22,918 nt of DNA from an uncultured Anaerobutyricum sp. (GTDB lineage: Bacteria > Bacillota > Clostridia > Lachnospirales > Lachnospiraceae): the NCBI GenBank assembly GCA_934317185.1, contig CAKREJ010000017.1, forward strand, positions 1-22,918. The letters are read 5' to 3'. Both the position numbers and the translations under genes were made by a program. Positions 7,883 to 16,387 of this stretch are shown piece after piece; the stretch's first letter is position 1; every line of letters begins with the position of its first letter. The notes under the pieces are model-generated. The model was not told the origin of the DNA, did not search any database, and saw only the letters and a list, made by a program, of their open reading frames with translations.

Positions 7883-7954
7883 ATACACATTCCTGCTCTC
7901 GCACACTTTTATTTATCATATGCACGAAAAGGAGTGAAAGTGAAAAACAGAAAA

Positions 7955-8602
7955 TCAGCGATGAATAAATGGAATTACCTGAATTAAGTCTCCCACTACT
8001 GCTGTGCATTTTTCCTGTTGCTCTTCCGGAATAGGAATAAGATCGGGAATATTAATAACCGGAAGCTCTCCCGCAAGTGCTGCCTGCACACCGTTTGCGG
8101 AATCCTCTAACACAAGTGCATCCTCCGGCTTTACGTTTAACTGCTGACAGATTTCCAGAAAAACATCCGGATATGGCTTTCCTCTTTTTACTTCTTTTGC
8201 GGAAAGTATCATATCAAAACAGGAGGACAGTCCGGCGTTGTCTACATACTCTTTGACAACTTCCTTATCTGAACCGCTGGCAACTGCTGTATATAGATTC
8301 TTCTCTCTGACTACTTTTAGCAATTCCCGAAGTCCTTTCTTTTCCGGAACGCCTTCTTTTCGAATAATCTGCTTTGCACGGTCCCCCACTTTTTTATAAA
8401 TGCCTTCTGCATCGACCGCTTCCCCATAATAACTGCGGTATTTCTTTTGAATATCTTTTGAATTCATCCCCAACAGTCCTGTATACTGTTCAAACGTCGG
8501 ATGATACCCTTCTTCTGTCACAATCTCTGTAAAAGCCCTGTAGTTTATGTGCTCTGTATCAAACATTAACCCATCCATATCAAAAATAACTAATCTTAAC
8601 AT
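7955..8602 (-). CDS. HAD-superfamily phosphatase or phosphomutase (beta-phosphoglucomutase-like)
   Basis: This 215-residue cytoplasmic enzyme has every HAD core motif: FDMDGLMFDTE with Asp8 as nucleophile and Asp10 as acid/base, Ser109 in ASGS, Lys142 in KRGKPYPD, and the metal-binding LEDSANG (Glu166, Asp167). A helical cap occupies about residues 17-85. The DTE after motif I and the overall length fit the beta-phosphoglucomutase/phosphatase subfamily (subclass IA). The substrate, probably a small phosphorylated sugar or metabolite, cannot be read from the sequence. GAGG lies five bases before the ATG. The gene stands downstream of the terminator of the giant surface protein gene, so it should have its own promoter in 8603-8740. 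TATAAA there is a possible -10 box, but no clear -35 box was found. No neighbouring sugar genes help to narrow the substrate. Confidence 0.88.
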   Translation of the reverse strand: MLRLVIFDMDGLMFDTEHINYRAFTEIVTEEGYHPTFEQYTGLLGMNSKDIQKKYRSYYGEAVDAEGIYKKVGDRAKQIIRKEGVPEKKGLRELLKVVREKNLYTAVASGSDKEVVKEYVDNAGLSSCFDMILSAKEVKRGKPYPDVFLEICQQLNVKPEDALVLEDSANGVQAALAGELPVINIPDLIPIPEEQQEKCTAVVGDLIQVIPFIHR

Positions 8603-8734
8603 ATGTACCTCTATATTTTTTATTTTTGGTAATCCCTCTCCTGCCTTCGTTTATACTTAGCCAACGGAGATTCTTTGTTTAATTTGTTGAAATGAACTTA
8701 TATTTTAACACAACTCTAACCTTTGCGTAAACTG

Positions 8735-8778
8735 AAAACAAAAAGACCAAAGCGTTCAGGCTTTGGTCTTCTTGTTTT
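8735..8778 (-). terminator. Intrinsic terminator of the giant surface protein gene
   Basis: Arms 8743-8753 (AAGACCAAAGC) and 8760-8770 pair perfectly over 11 bases around a 6-base loop. A further seven pairs (8735-8741 with 8772-8778) follow after one mismatch. On the minus strand the stem is followed by TTTTTGTTTT, as expected for a Rho-independent terminator. The hairpin begins 68 bases after the stop codon of the 2440-residue gene. The symmetric A and T tracts would also allow it to act in the other direction. Confidence 0.88.
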
Positions 8779-8845
8779 GTAATAAGCGAAACAAATCAAT
8801 TAGCTGACAGTTCCTTTTCTTAAGGTTTTGTCTGTCCTATCTGCT

Positions 8846-11800
8846 TTACTTATTTTTCTTTTTTGCTTTTCGGTTTCTACGATATGCCTCTGCACTTCCT
8901 GCTGCAAGTGCTATCGCAGCTAATGCTGTATAGAATGCGATATGAGAATTGTCTCCGGTTTTAGAGCTGCGGCTCTTCTTTCCTGTGGAATGATTGGTTT
9001 TATCGTTATCTTCTTCATTCTCGTTCTCATCCTGATCCTGATCCTCATCCTCGTCTTCGTCATCGTCATCTTCTTTTAGATACTTTTCATAGTCCGGATG
9101 ATCTTTAGTCATATCATTTGTAATTCCTAAAGCACTGTTCTTGTCATCTTCTGTAAAGGAAACTTTAATATCGCCGTCATAGGTTACATCAAAACCAAAG
9201 TCGCTGTTTTCTACAGGATTTCCAGTCTCGTCTGTTTCTGCTACATAATAGGTTCCATTTGCTAAGTCTAAGAAGGATACGGATGTACTCTTTCCATTCT
9301 CCACTTTAAGTTCCTTTATGTCTCCGATGCGATTCGTATAATAAGGATCTGTGAAGAGGCTTACATAAAATGTTCCATTATATTTTTCAGAAATCGGTTC
9401 TCCACCTAGAGTAACCTTCTTTGTAACAGTAAGCTCATGTAATGTGTTTAAGAAATCATCTCCCGGTTCTACTAACTGGTTCTCCAGTACGGCATAGGCT
9501 AACTTCTGGGTAGGAGTAATCTTACATTCTGTTCCGTTACCTACGATCTTGCAGACATCGGAAGATTCCAGCTTATCCCCATTCTCATCTGTTTCTGCTA
9601 CATAATAGGTTCCTTCCTTCAGGTGTTCAAATACTGTATAAGCAGTCCATGCACCTTCACATCTTAGTTCTTTTACATCAGAAATCCTTCTTGTGCAGTC
9701 AGCGTCGCTGAATAATGCAGTATAGAAAGTTCTGTTTACTGCCTGATTCTTTCCTTCAAAGGTAACGAGCTTGCTTACAACAATTTTTCCTTCTTCTCCA
9801 ACAGGGGTTTCTTCATCTTTCATGATAACAGTATTATCATCTACCTCTTTGCCGTCTACAGAAACTGTTCCGTCTTTGTTTACGGTAAATGTAATACTTT
9901 CTGTTACCTCATAACCGGTTGGTGCTGTAACCTCAACGAGTGTATACTCTTCACCTGCGATCAGCTTCTTCTCAAATACATGAGCTTCTGTTCCGGAAAT
10001 CCAGCTCTCAATGACGGTATTGTCCTTATCCTTTAAGAGTAATCTTGCTCCGGCAAGCTCTTTACTTCCGGTAATATCTGTCTTCGTAACAGATACCTTT
10101 GTAATATCATCTTTTACAAGGTAAATGTCATCCTCTTCTGTTGGATCTATTTCTGGCCGATCTACTTCCGGTTGATCTACTTCCGGTTGGTTTTCTTCCT
10201 TATCTGCCCTTGTTTCAATTGTTCCGTCTTCCTTTACAGTAAATGAAATATTTGCTGTATAAGTGTATCCATCCGGTGCTGCCGTTTCAATAAGAACGTA
10301 GGATTCGCCTGCCTTTACGGCTGGTCCAAAGTCATGATACTGACCCTTTTCGGATGTCCAACTATCAAGCGGTTCGGCATCTTCCTTTAACGTACCGTCC
10401 TCGTTTACGTCTTCTGCCTTATAAAGCTTCAGCGTTGCTCCGGCAACTTCTTCTCTTCCGGTTAAATCTGTCTTTTTAACGTTGAAATGTATCATCTGGT
10501 TGACAATCTGTGTTTCCGGAACTTTTTCTTCTTCTACAAGGCCTTCCTTCTTTGCTGTAATCTTTTCATCAATCATTGTTACATAGCGATCGTCCTGCTC
10601 TTCGCTGATCATATAGGATACGCCTGATGGAATCTCTTTGATTACTGCTGTCTGACCATCCTTTAGTCGAAGCTTTCCGTCTGTAATCGTTACCGCTGTC
10701 AGATCACCGGTATCTCTGATATAGGCAGTTCCCTTAAATGCTTTACCATCTACCTGAACATTGAAAATATAATCCTCTTCTTTATCTCTTGCATTTCCTC
10801 TTACTGTCTTTGTGAAGGAGAATTCTCCCAATCTTCTTGTATTGATAAATTCTACGGTAGAACCATCTGAATTAACACTGCCCTCTGCAATTGCTGCCTC
10901 CTGATTTCCACTGTTATCTGTAATCTGTGGAGTGTTGTTACCGTTTACACTTACGGAAGTAATGTAATTTGCATCTGCCTCTTCCTCTACAGTATATATG
11001 GTACCGGATGGAAGATTGCTAAATACGGCACTTTGTGTATCTTTCAATGTGAAGTTAAAAATACCATCTGGTGCTGTTACTTCTTCACTTTCATCTTTAT
11101 CGCTGTATTTTAGAGTAAACTTGCGTGTATACGGCTGTCCTTTTCTCTTTAGGGTCACTTTAAAGTTAAACTTCTTGCTGTCCTTTGCTTCTGCATCCGG
11201 AATATACTGTCCGTTTACTACAGACTTTTTCACAACAAAGCCATCTAGCTTTGTATTGGTAATGACTGCTTTGGCATCCGTCTGTCTGCCTTCACCGTCT
11301 CCAATAATACCCGTCAGTCCTTCGCTCTCTGTCAAAAGATAGCCTTCTTGCTGTGTCTCCTCGACATGATACGTTGTGCCATATGGAATGCCTGAAATCT
11401 TAACTGTTTCATTATTCGTTAATCCCTTGATTTCTAACTTGCCATCTTCTGTAATGTTCTTTGGCGTATCATTTCCATTCCTTGTAACGGTAACCTTTCC
11501 GCCTTTACCGTTATTAAAGTTTGTAAATGCTACGGTGAAATCAAAGGCCGCTGCCTCTTCTCCATCTTCAATAATCTTCTTTACTAAAAGAGTTCCTGTC
11601 TTTTTCTGATTATTCAGTGTGATGGTATGCGTCGTATCATCGTAGTATTTTGCACTATTGTCAGCAACTACGATTCTTCCTTCTGCACTCACCATAAATA
11701 GAATATGTGCTGCACTCTCATAATCCTTCGGTGCCTTCGTTTCTACTAAGACATAAGTTTCTCCTGCTTTTACTTTACCGGTAAGATCTTCTGGGGCTGC

Positions 11801-14800
11801 TGTGCTTGTCCATGCTGCTACAGCCTCTGCACCATCCTTTACCTTACCATCGGCAGCTATATCCGAAGCTTTATATATTGCCAGTTGTGCACCGGAAAGA
11901 AGCGTGTCTGCTCCGGCATCTTTTTTGAGGACATAAAGCTCTGTCTTGTATGTATTTGTTACGATGACTTCTGGTTTCTTACCTTGTTCTACCTTTACTT
12001 CCATATTGTTATCGGAGTAGGTTGCTATATAAGCGTCTTTGGCATCTGCTGACCGACTCTCAACATTCTCCGTTACGCTGTAGGCTCCCACCGGAAGTCC
12101 GCTTACTTCTACTCTTTGTCCGGCCTTTAAACTAAAAGTAAGAGTGCCTGCGGAAATACTTGATGTAATCGCTGTATTCGTTGTTTCATCTGCTACCTTT
12201 GCCTTTGCAAGATCTTTATCCTTATTACTTTCTGCCGCAGTAACTGCTATCTCGTAGGTGTCAGCCGGAATCTGATTACCAACGGTTCTCTTTTCTACAA
12301 TAAGCCCTCCAAGCGGCGTATTCTTCATCTCAACCGAACCACCATTTTGCACATACTGAATAGATAAATTATCCGTATGACTCTGTCTCTTAAATGCTAA
12401 ATAGACTTTGCTGTCTGACTTTCTGTAGTTGGCCGGTGCCTTTGTTTCATATAAACAATATAGCTTATCACTGCCTGTCTTTTGATCAAGCTTAAAGGTT
12501 GCATCTCCATCCTGATCTGTTATAGCGGTCTTTTCATTGGTAAGCTTCGGCTCTCCGTTCTCATATACAATGCTTCCATCTGTACTTCTCACAACTTCAG
12601 CCAGTACAAACTCTGCTCCGGTAAGACTCTCTGCTGTCACAGCGTCCTGTTTTTTTACATACAGGAGAAGACTTCCTGTTACCGTTGCACTCGACTCCAT
12701 TACCGTAACCGTCTTTTCATTGGTCTGTCCACTGTTTTCATGACCGGCATAATATGCGGCATTGGAAAGCTTTACTGTCTCTCCTGCCGGTTTATTGATG
12801 GCAACCTTATATGTGATCGTTATCGGCTTATCATCCGGCACGGTAACGATAAATCGATGATTCTCCTTATCGTTTTGCAGACTCCATTCGCCGGCAGAAA
12901 GTGCGGCTCCCTTACTGCTTACCGAAACACTGTCCTCCATCAGATTCATATATTCTGACATACGATCCACTACATCGATCTTATCTTTTGTTTCTAACAG
13001 ATTATATCCATTCGGATTCACTGTTATCGTATACTTCACATAAGGATATGTGCTGACATTATGGATTGCTTCTTTACTCAGAGCTTTATTTTCGATAGTC
13101 TTAATAGCCGCTGTTTCAACCTTCCCACCATTATAAGAAAGCTCTGCAGAGTTCTTAAACTCCTTTGATGTATTTTCCTGAAGGAAGTTCTCATCTGTTA
13201 CTTCTGTAATTACTTTGATCTTAACGTAACCATTCTTATTGCCTTCCTCATTACCTGCAAGTCCCGTTACATTAAGCTTTACATTTTTAGTATTTTGGGT
13301 GCTTTCATCGACATTAACTGCTGTTGCAGATGCCTCGGAACCTCTTTCTGTAATTTCTGCACTGATAAACTTCAGTCCGTCCGGAAGCTTCTCTGTAATA
13401 GTTGCGTTACCTGACATCTTACTGTTTTCATTTAACATAAGATACCATGTGATCTGTTTGTTCGCAGCGTTATAATCCCCTGCTGCTTTTGAAAAATCTT
13501 CATACTGTGTATATTGTGCCTGTGCTTTGGCTGTTAGATATAGTTTTTCATTATAATGAATTCTTCCAACATTTTCAAAGGTACGAACTTCACCTTCTTT
13601 AAGTCCACTTAAATCTGGTGTTGATTCATATTCGATCGTAATTGGATTGCTTTTCGTTACGCCCTCTGTCTTGGTATGGAAGATAATCTCAAATCCTGTT
13701 ATCTTTCCCTCCGTGTTGACAGTCGTACCTACCGAATACTCGCTTCCTTTGTCGAATACCTTTGTTCCAAGCTTCACTTTGATATTGTCTATCTGCTCTT
13801 GTGTAAACTTCTGGTTTGCACTTAATGTATCTGAGTACCAACTTCCTTCATATACATTACTTGGAATCGCTGTTTTCCATCTGGCTGCACCTGTTCCGAC
13901 ACCACCAAGATATTCCTTCTTTAATGCGTATTCATTACTTCCGGTTCCCTGCCAGGTTACCTGATGGTTGAACGAAGTTCCTCCTGTACCGACACCGATA
14001 CCTGCACTGTTGGAAATAGGTCCGCCATGACCAGGGGTTACCGGACGGGCATAGTATTCAAACTCATAATAATATGCTCCCAGCATATTTCCGGTCGGAG
14101 TATATTCCCAGCTTGTCCTTCCATCTACATTAAACTCATGTGTTCCAAGTACTGAACCCTTATTAGCCGGTCCTTGTCTATAGACTCTGACAATAACATT
14201 GCCATCATACACATAGTTTCCAAAAAGCTCATCTGTGAACTTAAAGTTCTTATTTAAAACAGGACCTCCACCGGTACTCTCATTTGCATGGATCGTAAAA
14301 TACATGAGTCCCTGTCCCTGAGAATTACTCCAGTTCTTATCAGCCTGCCAGGTTCCCTGCTTCCATATCCATACCTTACGGAGATTGACTGTCGTTTGTG
14401 CTTCTTTTTTCTCTATGCCGTCTGCTGTTACTGTCGCAGTATTCTTAAGGTTTTTATTAATCTCCCATCCCTGTCCACGTTCCCATACATCATCCTGTAA
14501 TTCTGCACGATAGGTAAGCTTCGCACTGGAGCCTGGTCTCATCGTTCCGATGTTCCAGTCAAAGGACTTTGTTGTCAGGTCGGCTGTTGGGAGCGGAAGA
14601 TAGCTTGTTGTTGTGCCTTCCTGTAATGTTGCCGTAAAGAACCTATACGCCTTTATTTCTTCTTTTGCTTCGCTAAATACATCTTTTACCTTAACATTCG
14701 TCATGTTATTTGTATTATTCGCAGGTGCTTCTACAGTGATCGTATAGTCAATGTATGTCTTGCCTGTTGCAGCATCTATAATAATACCTGTGCCTTTGCT

Positions 14801-16168
14801 CTTTGTAATATTAAGGCTATTGTTAAACTTCTGTGTAACCGACGTTTCCTTTAGCTTTGTCTCTCCGGTATATGCTGCTGCCTTATTGGCAATTCCCTTT
14901 TTGACATCTGCTATTTCATTGAAAAATGTGTCTTTGATCTTTACTTTATATTTTAAAGTATAGCTGTCATTCGGTCTCATCGTTCCGATTGTCCAATGTC
15001 CTTTAGATTCATCAAAACTTGTTCCTGCCGGTACACTGATGCTCTGATAAACTCTGCCATTATTTGAATAAAGCTTATCACCATTCACCGTAAAGGTATC
15101 TTTTACGATGACATCCGGTACATCCTGTGTATTGTCCGCAGGTGCCTTAACTGTAACAGTGTAAGTAATCGTATTATCTTCTTTATTGTAGCTGCTCGTC
15201 TTCTTTAAAGAAAGCTTTGCCTGCGTAACTACCTGATCCTCCTCAAACGGAATCGTTACTTCTGCTTTGCCAAAGATAATGTTATCTCCGCCCGGTGTTC
15301 CACCCCAGCCTTTTTTAAAGTGTCCGGCTACAACAACCTTACCGCCTTCTACTTTACCATCACGGTCTTCCAGATACTTCTTTGTAAAAACAATCGTTAT
15401 CTTGCCGCTGGTCGTAATCTCATACTTTCCGGCAACAATCTTGCCATCGAAAACATCACCGCTTTGTTTTTCACTAATTGTAATAGCATCCGGAAGCTGG
15501 TATACAAGCGTTGTATTCTCCGTCAGACCACTGATTGCTCCGTACTCCAGATTAATCTCTACAGGTGCCCCCTTAGGCACTTTAAGATTATTCTTCTGAA
15601 TTTCTTCCAGTGTTCTTTGCTGTCCGTCAATCGTAATTCGGATACCGGAAGCCGCTACATTAATATAATTTGCGAGATTAATCTGTGTTGAAGGAGCCTC
15701 TCCTGCCGCTTTGCTTCGCAATGCCTTCTTTTTGGCAGCAGTTGTCGCATTACTTGTATTGTCCTGCTTCTTTGTTTCTTCTTCCTTCTTTGTTGTCTCT
15801 TCTTTGTTTACGGTTTCTTCTTGTTTCGTTGTTGCTTCCTGCTTTGTTTCTTCTTTCTTTGCTGTCGTTTCTTCTTCCTGCTTCGTCTCTTCTTTCTTTG
15901 CTGTCGTTTCTTCTTTTGCCTTAGAAGCAGTTGTACTCTCCGCAGCGTCCTCTTCTTTTTTGCCATCCTTCTCTGAGGAAGGCTGCTTCGATTTCTGTTG
16001 TTCTTCCGTTCCTGTGCTGGTATTTACTTTTTCTTTGTCTTCCTCTACAGATTGTGTAGATGTGAGGCTTTCTGCAAACACACTCATAACATTAGATACA
16101 CCTGTAGATGTCAAAACCATTGCCAACACCAGAACAATCATCAAAAACAATTTCCCCGCACGTTTCAT
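8846..16168 (-). CDS. Giant LPXTG-like cell-wall-anchored surface protein with DUF11-like and Cna-B modules
   Basis: This 2440-residue protein is exported and probably anchored to peptidoglycan by a sortase. The signal peptide ends near SVFA (residue 32). An E/K/T-rich stalk (about 40-150) contains a 13-residue tandem repeat. Two DUF11-like modules (about 317-450 and 451-596) share the WxIGTMRP signature. An aromatic-rich stretch (about 597-890) matches no family I recognise. After two more adhesin-like segments come about ten Cna-B, SpaA or pilin-like modules (about 1165-2353), with repeated VxKxD starts and ETxAP or VAETD ends. Such modules often carry Lys-Asn/Asp isopeptide bonds. An acidic linker (2366-2390) precedes the sorting signal SKTGD (2402-2406), a hydrophobic helix and a basic tail. 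The motif lacks the usual proline. GGAG lies seven bases before the ATG. The gene is monocistronic, with a clear promoter and terminator. An adhesive role is inferred; the ligand is unknown and no sortase gene is in the window. Confidence 0.9.
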   Translation of the reverse strand: MKRAGKLFLMIVLVLAMVLTSTGVSNVMSVFAESLTSTQSVEEDKEKVNTSTGTEEQQKSKQPSSEKDGKKEEDAAESTTASKAKEETTAKKEETKQEEETTAKKEETKQEATTKQEETVNKEETTKKEEETKKQDNTSNATTAAKKKALRSKAAGEAPSTQINLANYINVAASGIRITIDGQQRTLEEIQKNNLKVPKGAPVEINLEYGAISGLTENTTLVYQLPDAITISEKQSGDVFDGKIVAGKYEITTSGKITIVFTKKYLEDRDGKVEGGKVVVAGHFKKGWGGTPGGDNIIFGKAEVTIPFEEDQVVTQAKLSLKKTSSYNKEDNTITYTVTVKAPADNTQDVPDVIVKDTFTVNGDKLYSNNGRVYQSISVPAGTSFDESKGHWTIGTMRPNDSYTLKYKVKIKDTFFNEIADVKKGIANKAAAYTGETKLKETSVTQKFNNSLNITKSKGTGIIIDAATGKTYIDYTITVEAPANNTNNMTNVKVKDVFSEAKEEIKAYRFFTATLQEGTTTSYLPLPTADLTTKSFDWNIGTMRPGSSAKLTYRAELQDDVWERGQGWEINKNLKNTATVTADGIEKKEAQTTVNLRKVWIWKQGTWQADKNWSNSQGQGLMYFTIHANESTGGGPVLNKNFKFTDELFGNYVYDGNVIVRVYRQGPANKGSVLGTHEFNVDGRTSWEYTPTGNMLGAYYYEFEYYARPVTPGHGGPISNSAGIGVGTGGTSFNHQVTWQGTGSNEYALKKEYLGGVGTGAARWKTAIPSNVYEGSWYSDTLSANQKFTQEQIDNIKVKLGTKVFDKGSEYSVGTTVNTEGKITGFEIIFHTKTEGVTKSNPITIEYESTPDLSGLKEGEVRTFENVGRIHYNEKLYLTAKAQAQYTQYEDFSKAAGDYNAANKQITWYLMLNENSKMSGNATITEKLPDGLKFISAEITERGSEASATAVNVDESTQNTKNVKLNVTGLAGNEEGNKNGYVKIKVITEVTDENFLQENTSKEFKNSAELSYNGGKVETAAIKTIENKALSKEAIHNVSTYPYVKYTITVNPNGYNLLETKDKIDVVDRMSEYMNLMEDSVSVSSKGAALSAGEWSLQNDKENHRFIVTVPDDKPITITYKVAINKPAGETVKLSNAAYYAGHENSGQTNEKTVTVMESSATVTGSLLLYVKKQDAVTAESLTGAEFVLAEVVRSTDGSIVYENGEPKLTNEKTAITDQDGDATFKLDQKTGSDKLYCLYETKAPANYRKSDSKVYLAFKRQSHTDNLSIQYVQNGGSVEMKNTPLGGLIVEKRTVGNQIPADTYEIAVTAAESNKDKDLAKAKVADETTNTAITSSISAGTLTFSLKAGQRVEVSGLPVGAYSVTENVESRSADAKDAYIATYSDNNMEVKVEQGKKPEVIVTNTYKTELYVLKKDAGADTLLSGAQLAIYKASDIAADGKVKDGAEAVAAWTSTAAPEDLTGKVKAGETYVLVETKAPKDYESAAHILFMVSAEGRIVVADNSAKYYDDTTHTITLNNQKKTGTLLVKKIIEDGEEAAAFDFTVAFTNFNNGKGGKVTVTRNGNDTPKNITEDGKLEIKGLTNNETVKISGIPYGTTYHVEETQQEGYLLTESEGLTGIIGDGEGRQTDAKAVITNTKLDGFVVKKSVVNGQYIPDAEAKDSKKFNFKVTLKRKGQPYTRKFTLKYSDKDESEEVTAPDGIFNFTLKDTQSAVFSNLPSGTIYTVEEEADANYITSVSVNGNNTPQITDNSGNQEAAIAEGSVNSDGSTVEFINTRRLGEFSFTKTVRGNARDKEEDYIFNVQVDGKAFKGTAYIRDTGDLTAVTITDGKLRLKDGQTAVIKEIPSGVSYMISEEQDDRYVTMIDEKITAKKEGLVEEEKVPETQIVNQMIHFNVKKTDLTGREEVAGATLKLYKAEDVNEDGTLKEDAEPLDSWTSEKGQYHDFGPAVKAGESYVLIETAAPDGYTYTANISFTVKEDGTIETRADKEENQPEVDQPEVDRPEIDPTEEDDIYLVKDDITKVSVTKTDITGSKELAGARLLLKDKDNTVIESWISGTEAHVFEKKLIAGEEYTLVEVTAPTGYEVTESITFTVNKDGTVSVDGKEVDDNTVIMKDEETPVGEEGKIVVSKLVTFEGKNQAVNRTFYTALFSDADCTRRISDVKELRCEGAWTAYTVFEHLKEGTYYVAETDENGDKLESSDVCKIVGNGTECKITPTQKLAYAVLENQLVEPGDDFLNTLHELTVTKKVTLGGEPISEKYNGTFYVSLFTDPYYTNRIGDIKELKVENGKSTSVSFLDLANGTYYVAETDETGNPVENSDFGFDVTYDGDIKVSFTEDDKNSALGITNDMTKDHPDYEKYLKEDDDDEDEDEDQDQDENENEEDNDKTNHSTGKKSRSSKTGDNSHIAFYTALAAIALAAGSAEAYRRNRKAKKKNK
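15836..15913. repeat. Two tandem 39-bp units in the stalk of the surface protein
   Basis: Units at 15836-15874 and 15875-15913 differ at two positions only and encode two copies of EETTAKKEETKQE (residues 86-98 and 99-111). The unit is in phase with the reading frame (13 codons), so copy-number change would alter stalk length without a frameshift. Degenerate KEET and EETK units continue on the C-terminal side of the stalk. Confidence 0.85.
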
Positions 16169-16220
16169 AATGATTCTCCTTTCTTTTGTAGTTGCATTTA
16201 TGTTACTAGCTATAGTCTAA

Positions 16221-16249
16221 ATTATATCCTATTTTAGCCCCTTTTACAA
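16221..16249 (-). promoter_or_regulatory. Sigma-A-type promoter of the giant surface protein gene
   Basis: On the minus strand TTGTAA (16244-16249) is followed after 17 bases by a perfect TATAAT (16221-16226). The predicted start is near 16214, giving a leader of about 45 bases that ends in AAAGGAG before the ATG. The promoter lies 28 bases beyond the outer arm of the upstream terminator hairpin, so transcription of this gene is likely independent of the DivIVA-like gene. Confidence 0.75.
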
Positions 16250-16276
16250 TCTGTTGTTTTTTAAATTCATCTTAAG

Positions 16277-16361
16277 AAAACAGGCAAAAAAGCAACAATG
16301 CCATATTCCATATGCTCTGCAATCGCATCTGGAATATGGCATTGTTGCTTTTGTCTGTTTT
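16277..16361 (-). terminator. Very long hairpin terminator after the DivIVA-like gene
   Basis: A perfect 23-bp inverted repeat (16288-16310 and 16330-16352) surrounds a 19-base loop, in which ATGC and GCAT can pair further. Outside it, AAAACAG (16277-16283) and CTGTTTT (16355-16361) add seven pairs after a small internal loop. On the minus strand the inner stem ends in GCTTTTTT, which suits intrinsic termination of the DivIVA-like transcript. The stem is longer and more A/T-rich than ordinary terminators. A remnant of a small mobile element is an alternative, but no flanking target duplication was seen. Confidence 0.75.
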
Positions 16362-16387
16362 GGCTCCAGAAGGAGTGAATGCAATAA

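Noticed and set aside
15711..16220. Long plus-strand open frame (169 codons, Ser/Phe/Val-rich) antisense to the surface protein stalk
   Set aside because: It mirrors the E/K/T-rich codons of the real gene; the composition is a by-product, with no ribosome binding site and no recognisable domain.
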